DNA from: Aquaspirillum sp. LM1
GTDB lineage: Bacteria > Pseudomonadota > Gammaproteobacteria > Burkholderiales > Aquaspirillaceae
DNA: 64,000 nt
Assembly (NCBI RefSeq): GCF_002002905.1
Contig: NZ_CP019509.1
Coordinates: forward strand, 2,909,001 to 2,973,000
Reading direction: 5' to 3'
The notes under the pieces are model-generated. The model worked only from the letters and a program-made list of their open reading frames with translations. It searched no databases and was not told the DNA's origin. The position numbers were made by a program, and so were the translations under genes. Shown piece by piece: positions 44,940-53,139 of the stretch. Positions within the stretch are counted from its first letter, which is position 1. Each line of letters starts with the position of its first letter.

Positions 44940-45506
44940 GGTCATGAGAACGCCATGCTCGGTCTGGCAAGCAGCATTGCTGAACATATGGCTGTTGTTG
45001 TGGTGCGTTCCCCTTTGGCCATGGCCCCAGGCGCGTATTCAGCCTTCTCGGTGAGTTTCACCGCCGAGGGGCCCAAAATCGACGCCGCCGCCGCTGAAGC
45101 CAGCCGGCAAAAGCTCGTTCAGTTCATTCCCGAACTGCAATTGCGTTATGGCATGACCGCAGCGCAAACACTGATTGCCGGATTTAGCCAGGGGGGCATC
45201 ATGTCGGCCAGCCTCGCGCTGACCGCCCCCCAATGCGTCCGTGGCTTCGCCCTGCTTTCCGGGCGCATTCTCCCGGAAATTGGCCCCCTCATTGCCCCGG
45301 CGGGAGATCTGAAGCACCTTTCTGCGCTGATCATCCATGGTGAAAACGATGACCGGCTGCCCTATTTCTGGGCCGAAAAAAGCGCTGCGCTGCTTCGGGA
45401 ACATGGCATTCCATTCCGTCTGCAGCAGTACAAAATGGGCCACGAAATCACCCGCGAGGCAGCAACTGATTTTGCTGACTGGGTTTACCACAGTATTGGG
45501 CGCTGA
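44940..45506 (+). pseudogene. carboxylesterase/phospholipase-type alpha/beta hydrolase, 5'-truncated
   Basis: The reading frame starts abruptly at the TnpB element edge with GHENAMLGLAS and keeps the rest of an alpha/beta hydrolase of the carboxylesterase family: nucleophile GFSQGG, Asp region IHGENDDRLP and His region YKMGHEITREA. The first 20-30 residues, including the LLHG oxyanion strand, are missing. No matching N-terminus is found on the other side of the element, so there was a deletion as well. Probably non-functional. Confidence 0.8.
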
Positions 45507-46149
45507 TTTTGGTAGCGGATCCGACCGTGATCCATACGCCGAAACCCTGCTCAATCCGCCTGTTCAGGCCACTGCCGCGAAATGAGCCCAGGGCAATCGC
45601 ATGAATGCTTTTATCATGCACTTGACTGGGTTTTACCAACAACCAACAAGCCAGAGACTGTTTACACCGTCTTTACTTGTGGTGTTTTTAGACGGAATCA
45701 TGGATAAAGAAGGCCAGTAGCAGCTGATATCCGTGTCGCTGTTAGGGACGCGCTGATTTATTCAGAAAAATCGTGTTTACCAAACAAAATCAACACCCTG
45801 GATTCCCGCCTTCGCGGGAATGACGATTTTTTCAGCGTATCCTTAGCAGCATTACGCGGTCCAGAAGCGGTATCTGTCCCAGCGGCTGAGGGATCAGGCG
45901 TCGATCGACAGGATGAGGCCGGCGTTGTTTGATGGGATAGCCGGACAGATCACCAAACGACGGCCTGACAAGCCCGCCCCGCAGCGCAAACCAAACCGAA
46001 AAAAGCCACGCCATCACCCCGAGCTTACAAATCAGCATTACTTGTAAGCCAAATGACTGTTTCCGCGGCAGTGCACAGCGCCCTCCCCCCGCACCGTCAT
46101 ATCCGGTTAAACTCTGGTTTTACCCGCCTGACCACACAGACTTCCTCCC
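45507..46149. other. intergenic region between the esterase remnant and paaX
   Basis: No supported gene in 643 bases. It contains copy 3 of the 109-bp element family (45746-45842); the remainder has only short ORFs lacking ribosome-binding sites. Confidence 0.45.
45746..45842. repeat. 109-bp MITE-like element family, copy 3 (97 bp)
   Basis: Ends GGACGCGCTGA and TCAGCGTATCC with TTAG duplicated on both sides (45742-45745, 45843-45846). Shorter than the other copies because a TTTTGCTTTTGG-type inner block is missing. It contains an ATTCCCGCCTTCGCGGGAAT palindrome. Confidence 0.85.
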
Positions 46150-47094
46150 GTGCTTTCTCCCATCCAGCAACGTCTTGAAGATTTTCGCCAGCAAGGCCGG
46201 GTACAGGCAGGCTCGCTGATCATTTCTGTCTTTGGCGACGCCGTGGTGCCCCGTGGCAGCCGCATCTGGCTGGGCAGCCTGATCCGCCTGCTGGAGCCGC
46301 TCGACCTGAACGAACGCCTGATCCGCACCTCGGTGTTTCGTCTGGCCAAAGAAGAATGGCTGCGTAGCGAGCCTTCTGGCCGGCGCACTGACTACCTGCT
46401 GGCCCCGTCTGGCCAGCGCCGCTTTGAAGAAGCCTCACGGCATATCTACGCCGCCAGCGCCCCGCAATGGGACCGCCGCTGGCGCTTGATCCTGCTGGTG
46501 GGCGAGCTCAGCCCGAAACAGCGCGAACAGCTCAAGCGGGCGCTGTTCTGGCAGGGCTTTGGCGTGCTGGGCAATGACTGTTTTGTTCACCCCGGTGTCG
46601 ACCTGACCAGCGCCTTTGACGCGCTGATTGCCGAAGGGCTGGGCGAGGTGCTGGGCAAGCTCAAACCGCTGATCGCTGCCGACACCCCCTACGGCAGCGC
46701 CGCCAGCGATCTGGACATGGTGCACGGCGCGTGGAACCTGGACAAGCTGGCCACGGTGTACGCCGACTTTGTCAGCGCCTACCAGCCGGCGCTGGCGCAG
46801 CTGCGCGGCGACAACAGCCAGGAAATTGACGACGAAAGCGCATTCTTGCTGCGCATTTTGCTGATTCACGACTACCGCCGCCTGCTGCTGCGCGATCCGG
46901 AACTGCCGGAAGTGCTGCTGCCTGCCGACTGGCCAGGACAAAAAGCCCGCCAGCTGTGCCAGGAAATTTACCACCGCCTGTTGCCCGGCTCGGAGCGCCA
47001 CCTCGACCGGCATTTTCAGCTGGCCAATGGTGACACCCCGGAAAGCGCCGTCAGCGTGTTTGCCCGCTTTCGCGCAGCGGACCCGCTGGGGTGA
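46150..47094 (+). CDS. paaX: PaaX-type transcriptional repressor
   Basis: 314-aa PaaX-family regulator, normally a phenylacetyl-CoA-responsive repressor of phenylacetate catabolism. Conserved N-terminal stretch SLIISVFGDAVVPRGSRIWLGSLIRLLEPLDLNERLIRTSVFRLAKEEWL forms the winged helix; the central WRLILLVGE and C-terminal IHDYRRLLLRDPELPEVLLP with LYHRLLPG-like ending are also typical. It uses a GTG start. It precedes the phenol hydroxylase operon in the same direction, 371 bases apart, and may regulate it or distant paa genes. Confidence 0.9.
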   Translation: MLSPIQQRLEDFRQQGRVQAGSLIISVFGDAVVPRGSRIWLGSLIRLLEPLDLNERLIRTSVFRLAKEEWLRSEPSGRRTDYLLAPSGQRRFEEASRHIYAASAPQWDRRWRLILLVGELSPKQREQLKRALFWQGFGVLGNDCFVHPGVDLTSAFDALIAEGLGEVLGKLKPLIAADTPYGSAASDLDMVHGAWNLDKLATVYADFVSAYQPALAQLRGDNSQEIDDESAFLLRILLIHDYRRLLLRDPELPEVLLPADWPGQKARQLCQEIYHRLLPGSERHLDRHFQLANGDTPESAVSVFARFRAADPLG

Positions 47095-47465
47095 CGGTGG
47101 CGTGGAAAATTCGACCGTGCCAATTTTAGGATACGGTTTTTCTGCCTGACGTCATCCACGCCGAGCGCACGGTCAGCCAGATGCCCCTGAGCGTACGGCC
47201 ATCCCAACCCACCCTTCTGCCCCATGGCCCCCAGCCGGCAGCGCATGGGGCACGCAGCGCATGCCGCCCTGCGGCCCCGGCGCTGCACTGCACCATCCAC
47301 AATCCCATGAAAAGTACCAGCCAATAGCGCTAACGTGCATTCACTCATATCTTAGTATTTGATTGAATAGCGCCTCACAGCAAGTGTTTTACCGCTTGCC
47401 CCTTCATCACTGCCCTAGCGGGCATGCAGGGGAAAATCATCGGAAAAAGACAAGCAGGAGGTGTT
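47095..47465 (+). other. control region upstream of the phenol hydroxylase operon
   Basis: 371 bases with no supported gene. An imperfect palindrome ATTCACTCATA...TTTGATTGAAT (about 47339-47366) is a possible operator. No sigma-54 -24/-12 element was found, unlike dmp operons driven by DmpR. Confidence 0.4.
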
Positions 47466-47720
47466 ATGGCCACAGCCACATTCGATCCTGAACGCAAGTT
47501 TGTCCGGGTGATCGAGCAGCATGCCAACGGTTTGGTTGAATTTGAATTTGCCGTGGGCGAACCCGAACTGTGCGCCGAGCTGGTGTTGCCCCAGGCCGCG
47601 TTCAGCGCATTTTGCGCCAGCCATCAGGTGGTGTTTCTGCCATCCCGGCCTGCGCCAGCCGCCGAGCCCAGCGACTGGCAGTGGAATCTGCGCGACGCCA
47701 CCCACCAGCGCTTTCGCTAA
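47466..47720 (+). CDS. dmpK: phenol hydroxylase assembly/accessory protein DmpK
   Basis: 84-aa protein (P0 component). It fits the family by position and by segments such as KFVRVIEQHANGLVEFEFAVGEPELCAELVLP and the tryptophan near the C-terminus (WQWNLRDATHQRFR). DmpK is not part of the catalytic complex but is needed to assemble active enzyme. GGAGG precedes the ATG. First gene of the operon. Confidence 0.9.
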   Translation: MATATFDPERKFVRVIEQHANGLVEFEFAVGEPELCAELVLPQAAFSAFCASHQVVFLPSRPAPAAEPSDWQWNLRDATHQRFR

Positions 47721-47761
47721 CAGCCGGCGCGATCAATCGACAAGACAAGAGGAGACACAGC

Positions 47762-48754
47762 ATGCAAATGGATTTGCGCACCGTCAGCATCACCCCGCTG
47801 CGGCAGACCTTTGGCCACCTGGCCCGGCGCATGGGCGCGGACAAGCCGGCGTCGCGCTACCTGGAAGGGACAATGGATTTGCAGCCGGTGGAAAACTACC
47901 ACTACCGCCCCACCTGGGACCCGGCTCACGATATTTTTGACCCCCGCCACACCGCCATCCACATGAAAGACTGGTACGCGCTGAAAGACCCGCGCCAGTT
48001 TTACTACGGCGCGTGGACACTGGCACGCGGGCGGATGCAGGAAACCACCGAGGCCGACTTCAGCCTGGTGGACGAACTCGGCCTGGCCGCCAGCTATCCG
48101 GACGCCGGACGGCAGCGGGCGCTGACCGTGCTGCTGCCGCTGCGCCATGTGGCCTGGGCGGCCAATATCAACAATTCCTATGTGTCGGCCTACAGCTACG
48201 GCATCGCCATTTCCCAGGCGGCCATGTACGCCACCATGGACCAGCTGGGCGTGGCGCAATACCTCACCCGTCTGGGCCTGGCGTTCAACGACCTGGACGC
48301 GCTGACGGAGGCCAAACAGGCCTGGCTGCACGGTGCCGACTGGCAGCCGCTGCGCCAGTATGTGGAAGACCTGATGGTGGAAAAAGACTGGTTCGAGCTG
48401 CTGATTGCCCACAATTTTGTGCTGGATGGCCTGCTCTACCCGATGATCTACGGCAATTTCAACGACCTGCTCAATGCCGAATACGGCCCGGTGTTTTCCA
48501 TGCTCACCCGCTTTCAGCGCGAGTGGCACGCCGAGAACCTCAAATGGGTCGATGCCGTCATCAAGGCCGCCGCCGCCGACAACCCCGACAACCAGGCACG
48601 GCTGTCTGGCTGGGTGCGCCAGTGGCGCGAGCGGGCGCAGGGTGTGCTGGCCCCGCTGGCCACGCTGGCATTTGCCGATCAAGCCGACAGCATTCTGCAA
48701 GAAGTGGTTCAGCAACTTGACGCCCGCGCCGCCAAAGCCGGCCTGACCGTATAA
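47762..48754 (+). CDS. dmpL: phenol hydroxylase beta subunit DmpL (P1)
   Basis: 330-aa non-catalytic hydroxylase subunit that packs against DmpN in the (alpha-beta-gamma)2 complex. The ferritin-like fold is without iron ligands. Typical segments: DWYALKDPRQFYYGAWTLARGRMQE and AANINNSYVSAYSYGIAISQAAMYATMDQLG. AAGAGGAG precedes the ATG. Confidence 0.95.
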   Translation: MQMDLRTVSITPLRQTFGHLARRMGADKPASRYLEGTMDLQPVENYHYRPTWDPAHDIFDPRHTAIHMKDWYALKDPRQFYYGAWTLARGRMQETTEADFSLVDELGLAASYPDAGRQRALTVLLPLRHVAWAANINNSYVSAYSYGIAISQAAMYATMDQLGVAQYLTRLGLAFNDLDALTEAKQAWLHGADWQPLRQYVEDLMVEKDWFELLIAHNFVLDGLLYPMIYGNFNDLLNAEYGPVFSMLTRFQREWHAENLKWVDAVIKAAAADNPDNQARLSGWVRQWRERAQGVLAPLATLAFADQADSILQEVVQQLDARAAKAGLTV

Positions 48755-48766
48755 AGGATTTGATCG

Positions 48767-49039
48767 ATGGCCTCCCACGCTTTTATTGCTTTTCAGAAAA
48801 ACGAAGAATCGCGCTGCATCGTCGAGGCGATTGTTGAAGACAACCCCGGTGCCATCGTCAGCGACCAGCCGGCCATGGTGAAAGTGGACGTACCCGGCCA
48901 GCTGGTGATCCGCCGCGCCACCGTAGAAGACAAAATGGGCCGCGCCTTTGATCTGCAGGAACTGCAACTGCACCTGATCACCATTTCTGGCCACCTGGAC
49001 GAAACCGACGACGAATTCACTCTGAGCTGGAACGCCTGA
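48767..49039 (+). CDS. dmpM: phenol hydroxylase effector protein DmpM (P2)
   Basis: 90-aa cofactorless regulatory protein (MmoB/DmpM family) that binds the hydroxylase and controls oxygen activation. Recognisable segments: HAFIAFQKNEESRCIVEAIVEDNPGAIVSDQPAMVKVDVPGQLVIRR. It is placed between L and N, as in dmp, phe and tom operons. Confidence 0.95.
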   Translation: MASHAFIAFQKNEESRCIVEAIVEDNPGAIVSDQPAMVKVDVPGQLVIRRATVEDKMGRAFDLQELQLHLITISGHLDETDDEFTLSWNA

Positions 49040-49062
49040 TTTCGGCAACAAAGGAGACAACA

Positions 49063-50607
49063 ATGGACATGAAAGTAGCCAAAAAGCTCGGCCTGAAAGA
49101 GCGCTATACGCTGATGACCCGCGACCTGGCCTGGGACACCACCTACCAGCCGATGGACAAGGTTTTTCCGCAGACTAGCTACGAAGGCATCAAGATTCAC
49201 GACTGGGACAAGTGGGAAGACCCCTTCCGCCTGACCATGGACGCCTACTGGAAATACCAGGCCGAGAAAGAGCGCAAGCTGTACGCCATTCTGGATGCCT
49301 TCAACCAGAACAACGGCCATCTGACCGTCACCGACGCGCGCTACATGAACGTGCTCAAGCTGTTTCTGGGCTCCACCCCGCCGCTGGAGCTGATGGCGGC
49401 ACGCGGTTTTTCGATGATGGGCCGGCAAATGGCCGGGGCTGGGCCACGGGTGGCTTGCCAGATGCAGGCGGTGGACGAATACCGTCACTTCCAGACCCAG
49501 ATTCACTCAATCAGCAACTACAACAAGTACTACCACGGCATGGACGAGTTTGCCCACCAGCAATCACGCATGTGGTACTTGTCCGACGGCAAGTCGTTTT
49601 TTGATGACGCCATCACCGCCGGCCCGTTTGAATTCATGGTCGCCATCGGCTTTGCCTTTGAATACGTGCTGACCAATATCCTGTTTGTGCCGTTTATCTC
49701 TGGCGCGGCCTACAACGGCGACATGGCGGCAATGACCGTCGGCTTCTCGGCCCAGTCCGACGAAGCCCGGCACATGACCCTGGGCCTGGAATGCATCAAG
49801 TTCATGCTGGAGCAAGACCCGGACAACCTGCCCATCGTCCAGCGCTGGATCGACAAATGGACCTGGCGCGGTACGCGCAAGCTGGCCTCAGTGGGCATGA
49901 TGATGGATTACATGCTGCCCAAGCGCATCATGAGCTTCAAGGAAGCCTGGGAAATTTACTTTGAACAAAACGGCGCGGCGCTGTTCACCGACCTGGCCCG
50001 CTACGGCATCACCATTCCCAAGTGTTTTGCCCAGACCATCGAAGAAAAAGAACACGTCACCCACCAAAGCTGGATCGGCTTTTACATGAAGCCGGATGCC
50101 ACGCCGTTCCACACCTGGATTCCCTCGCCAGACGAAATGGACTGGCTGTCGGAGAAATACCCCAACACCTTCGATCAATACTACCGCCCGGTGCTGGAAT
50201 ACTTTGACCAGCAGGAAAAAGCCGGCAACCGCTTCAACAACCAAACCCAGCCGATGAACTGCCAGGTGTGCGTGTCCACCATCAAGTTCAACGAGCCGGG
50301 CGACCCGATGGAAATGTGCTTTCGCGAAACCGAATATCAGGGCGAGAAATACCATTTCTGTTCCGACCACTGCCAGGAAATCTTCGAGAACGAGCCGGAA
50401 AAATACGTGCAGACCTTTATCTCCTCGCACCAGGGCCTGCAGGGCAATTGTGAGCCGGATGGCGTGGATGTCAACGCGCCGGATTACCGTCCGGGCACCC
50501 ACATGCGCGAATACTGGCGGATGGACCCGCGCGCTTCCGGCGACTTCAACGGCTCGGAAGACCAGAAAAACTTTGCCCAGTGGCGCGACCAGGCCACCAA
50601 GAACTGA
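49063..50607 (+). CDS. dmpN: phenol hydroxylase alpha subunit DmpN (P3), diiron
   Basis: 514-aa catalytic subunit. Carboxylate-bridged diiron ligands are present: Glu109, Glu139 and His142 (DEYRH), Glu200 (FEYV), Glu234 and His237 (DEARH). The C-terminal cysteine-rich segment (CQVC, CFRE, FCSDHCQEIF) is a YHS-type domain found in this family. It hydroxylates phenol and methylphenols to catechols. Confidence 0.97.
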   Translation: MDMKVAKKLGLKERYTLMTRDLAWDTTYQPMDKVFPQTSYEGIKIHDWDKWEDPFRLTMDAYWKYQAEKERKLYAILDAFNQNNGHLTVTDARYMNVLKLFLGSTPPLELMAARGFSMMGRQMAGAGPRVACQMQAVDEYRHFQTQIHSISNYNKYYHGMDEFAHQQSRMWYLSDGKSFFDDAITAGPFEFMVAIGFAFEYVLTNILFVPFISGAAYNGDMAAMTVGFSAQSDEARHMTLGLECIKFMLEQDPDNLPIVQRWIDKWTWRGTRKLASVGMMMDYMLPKRIMSFKEAWEIYFEQNGAALFTDLARYGITIPKCFAQTIEEKEHVTHQSWIGFYMKPDATPFHTWIPSPDEMDWLSEKYPNTFDQYYRPVLEYFDQQEKAGNRFNNQTQPMNCQVCVSTIKFNEPGDPMEMCFRETEYQGEKYHFCSDHCQEIFENEPEKYVQTFISSHQGLQGNCEPDGVDVNAPDYRPGTHMREYWRMDPRASGDFNGSEDQKNFAQWRDQATKN

Positions 50608-50617
50608 GGAGACTGCC

Positions 50618-50980
50618 ATGACCCTGCTGAAAACCCTGGCCGACTACGATTTTCCGTCACGCGACGCGCTGGAAAACTACCAAGGCCGCCAGCTGCTGTA
50701 CATCAACTGGGAAAAACACCGGATGTTCTCGCGCCCGTTTGTGCTGGCGCTGCCGCCGGACACCCCGTTTGCCCAGATCATCGACCAGCACATGGCCGGC
50801 TGCTTCAGCTACCACCCCGACTGGGCGCAGATTGACTGGCACAGCGTGCAGTGGCTGAACGGACGCACCCCGTTCACCCCCGACCGGGACAAAAGCCTGC
50901 GCGACAACGGCATCGGCCACAAAGACCTGATCCGCCTGATTACCCCCGGCCTGAATGGCATTGCCGGCAGCGGTTACTAA
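50618..50980 (+). CDS. dmpO: phenol hydroxylase gamma subunit DmpO (P4)
   Basis: 120-aa small subunit of the hydroxylase. Typical segments: YDFPSRDALENYQGRQLLYINWEKHRMFSRPFVLALPPDTPF and the C-terminal GHKDLIRLITPGLNGIAGSGY. GAGGAGACTGCC precedes the ATG. Confidence 0.95.
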   Translation: MTLLKTLADYDFPSRDALENYQGRQLLYINWEKHRMFSRPFVLALPPDTPFAQIIDQHMAGCFSYHPDWAQIDWHSVQWLNGRTPFTPDRDKSLRDNGIGHKDLIRLITPGLNGIAGSGY

Positions 50981-50991
50981 GGTGCTGCCAA

Positions 50992-51100
50992 GGATACGCT
51001 GAAAAAATCGTCATTCCCGCGAAGGCGGGAATCCATGACTTTGATTTTACTGGATTTTGCTTTTGGCAAACACGATTTTTCTGAATAAATCAGCGTGTCC
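50992..51100. repeat. 109-bp MITE-like element family, copy 4 (inside the dmp operon)
   Basis: Ends GGATACGCTGA and TCAGCGTGTCC. The right flank is TTAG but the left is CCAA, so no clean target duplication remains. It fills most of the 205-base dmpO-dmpP gap, which is otherwise short in related operons. Confidence 0.8.
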
Positions 51101-51185
51101 TTAGCGGCTCTAAATCTCTCACCTCGCCCGTGCGTGCGCGGCCCATGCCGACAGCACGCGGGCGCATCCCCCTGCGGAGACCCCC

Positions 51186-52247
51186 ATGAGCTATGAACTC
51201 ACCATCGAACCGCTTGGGCGCAGCATCGACGTGGAAGAAGGCCAGACCATTCTCGACGCCGCCTTGCGCGCCGGCATCTACCTGCCCCACGCCTGTGGCC
51301 AGGGCTACTGCGCCACCTGCAAAGTGTGCATCACCGACGGCGAAGTGGACCACGGCAGCGCCTCCAACTTTGCCCTGATGGACTACGAGCGCGAAGAAGG
51401 CAAGGCGCTGGCCTGCTGCGCCCGGCTGGAATCCGACATGACCATCGAAGTGGAAATGGACCTCGACGCAGACGCCCGCGACATCCCGGTACGCGACTTT
51501 TCCGGCGTAGTCAGCCGCATCGACACCCTCACCCCCACCATCAAGGGTATCTGGATCACCCTGGATCACGGTGCCACGCTGGATTTTCAGGCCGGCCAGT
51601 ATGTGAACCTGCACCTGCCCCATGAACTGGGCCACCGCGCCTTCTCGCTGGCCAACGCACCCTCGCGTGGCAATGAAATCGAACTGAACATCCGCCTGGT
51701 CCCCGGCGGTGCCGGCACCAGCTGGATCCACCAGCACCTGAAAGTAGGCGATCCAATTACCGTCTCTGGCCCGTATGGCCGTTTTTTCGTCCACAAATCA
51801 GCCCAACTGCCATCCTTGTTCATGGCCGGTGGCTCCGGCTTGTCCAGCCCGAGATCGATGATCCTCGACCTGCTGGAACAAGGCAGCCCCCTGCCCATCA
51901 CCCTGGTATACGGCGCACGCCACCAGGCCGAGCTGTACTACCACCAGGACTTCCTCGACCTGGCTGCGCAACACCCGCACTTCACCTACCAGCCCGCCCT
52001 GTCCGACGAACCCGCCGACAGCGACTGGACTGGCTTTCGCGGCTTTGTCCACGAAGCGGCCAAGGCGCATTTCAACAACGACTTTCGCGGCCACAAAGCC
52101 TACCTGTGCGGCCCGCCAATCATGATCGAAGCGTGCATCACCACGCTGATGCAGGGACGCTTGTTCGAGCGGGATATTTACACCGAGAAGTTCTTCTCTG
52201 CCGCAGACGCGCAACAGGTGCGCAGCCCGTTGTTCAAGCGGGTGTGA
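51186..52247 (+). CDS. dmpP: phenol hydroxylase reductase DmpP (P5)
   Basis: 353-aa NAD(P)H reductase that feeds electrons to DmpN. A plant-type [2Fe-2S] domain (Cys37, Cys42, Cys45 in ACGQGYCATC and Cys77 near ALACCARL) is followed by an FAD domain (HRAFSLANAPSRGNEIELNIRLVPGG) and an NAD domain (GGSGLSSPRSMILDLLEQG, CGPPIMIEACI). It is last in the operon and separated from dmpO by the inserted repeat. Confidence 0.95.
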   Translation: MSYELTIEPLGRSIDVEEGQTILDAALRAGIYLPHACGQGYCATCKVCITDGEVDHGSASNFALMDYEREEGKALACCARLESDMTIEVEMDLDADARDIPVRDFSGVVSRIDTLTPTIKGIWITLDHGATLDFQAGQYVNLHLPHELGHRAFSLANAPSRGNEIELNIRLVPGGAGTSWIHQHLKVGDPITVSGPYGRFFVHKSAQLPSLFMAGGSGLSSPRSMILDLLEQGSPLPITLVYGARHQAELYYHQDFLDLAAQHPHFTYQPALSDEPADSDWTGFRGFVHEAAKAHFNNDFRGHKAYLCGPPIMIEACITTLMQGRLFERDIYTEKFFSAADAQQVRSPLFKRV

Positions 52248-52288
52248 GGGGAAGCGCACGGCACAGCAGCATCAATAGGGGAGTGACA

Positions 52289-52322
52289 ACGGCGCAGACG
52301 AGAGGGGCTGCGCCGTTTTTTT
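52289..52322 (+). terminator. Rho-independent terminator of the dmp operon
   Basis: ACGGCGCAG (52289-52297) pairs with CTGCGCCGT (52308-52316), followed by seven or more T residues. Confidence 0.93.
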
Positions 52323-52338
52323 GTGAATCATGGCCGGT

Positions 52339-52382
52339 ATGTACTGGTTACATTTTTTCGAACATCCCGATGGGGCGTCAAC
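52339..52382. mobile_element. third IS3-family end remnant
   Basis: TGTACTGGTTACATTTTTTCGAACATCCCGATGGGGCGTCAACC, the same terminal sequence as the remnants at 2.4 kb and 5.78 kb with a few changes (longest matching run under 20 bases shown elsewhere). Only the outer end remains. Confidence 0.6.
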
Positions 52383-52416
52383 CAACCGAGAGAGCAGTGC
52401 TCATCTTGCGATTGTG

Positions 52417-52449
52417 GATTGTCTGAGCTACATTGTATCTCAGACAATC
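52417..52449. promoter_or_regulatory. palindromic operator of the relB-type module
   Basis: GATTGTCTGAG (52417-52427) and CTCAGACAATC (52439-52449) are perfect 11-base arms with an 11-base spacer. It ends 16 bases before the antitoxin start, where RelB/DinJ-type proteins autorepress. Confidence 0.8.
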
Positions 52450-52465
52450 GCATCAGGAGGCCAAT

Positions 52466-52744
52466 ATGGCTGCCACCACCATGGTTCATGTCCGCGTGGA
52501 CGAAACCCTCAAAGCGCAGGCGACGGAAACGCTGGCCTCGATGGGCCTGACCCTCTCCGATGCCATTCGTGTGTTCCTCACCCGCGTTGCCGCCGACAAA
52601 GAACTGCCGTTTGCGCTCAAGGCACCAAACGCCGCCAGCCGTGTCGCCATCGCTGAGGCCAATGAGATCATCAACAGCCGCCGCACACACTTTGCCACTG
52701 CAGATGACTTGCTGAATGCGCTTGAAGAAGCCAGCCGAAAGTAA
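52466..52744 (+). CDS. RelB/DinJ-family antitoxin
   Basis: 92-aa ribbon-helix-helix protein (TTMVHVRVDETLKAQATETLASMGLTLSDAIRVFLTRVAADKELPF), the standard DinJ N-terminus, with a variable toxin-binding tail. AGGAGG precedes the ATG. It overlaps the toxin start by 29 bases. Confidence 0.92.
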   Translation: MAATTMVHVRVDETLKAQATETLASMGLTLSDAIRVFLTRVAADKELPFALKAPNAASRVAIAEANEIINSRRTHFATADDLLNALEEASRK

Positions 52745-53045
52745 GCGAGCGACATTCCCGCGCGCATCGGATTACACCAAATCTTTTCTTAAAGACTGGC
52801 AGCGCCTGTCTCACTCTGGCCGTTACGACATGAACCGGCTAAAAGAGGCCATGATGCTGCTGGTCGCCAACAATGGGCCACTGCCGCCGGAATGGCTCGA
52901 CCACCCGCTGACGGGCGACTGGGCGGGCCATCGTGAATGCCACATCGGCGGCGATTTCCTGCTGATCTACACCCTGGACGACTCAGGCAAGAACGGACTG
53001 GTTGTTTTTGTGCGCAGCGGGACGCACGCCGAGTTGTTCGGGTGA
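52716..53045 (+). CDS. YafQ/RelE-family toxin
   Basis: 109-aa mRNA interferase-type toxin. Core segments: YTKSFLKDWQRLSHSGRYDMNRLKEAMMLLVANNGPLPPEWLDHPLTGDWAGHRECHIGGDFLLIYTLDD, which match YafQ including the conserved His in GHRECH and IYTLDD. YafQ cleaves mRNA on the ribosome and is neutralised by the upstream antitoxin. The N-terminus may begin later than the ATG at 52716. Confidence 0.9.
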   Translation: MRLKKPAESKRATFPRASDYTKSFLKDWQRLSHSGRYDMNRLKEAMMLLVANNGPLPPEWLDHPLTGDWAGHRECHIGGDFLLIYTLDDSGKNGLVVFVRSGTHAELFG

Positions 53046-53139
53046 CTCATACACCAAGCCATGCTGGCTCTGCTCTCAGAGTGCTTTATAGTAACCGCAA
53101 AATTAATACGCAATTTTCATTAGAAACCCAGAAGGCAGA

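Noticed and set aside
47095-47465. Sigma-54 promoter for dmpK
   Set aside because: Searched for GG-N10-GC with TGGCA context by eye and found none.
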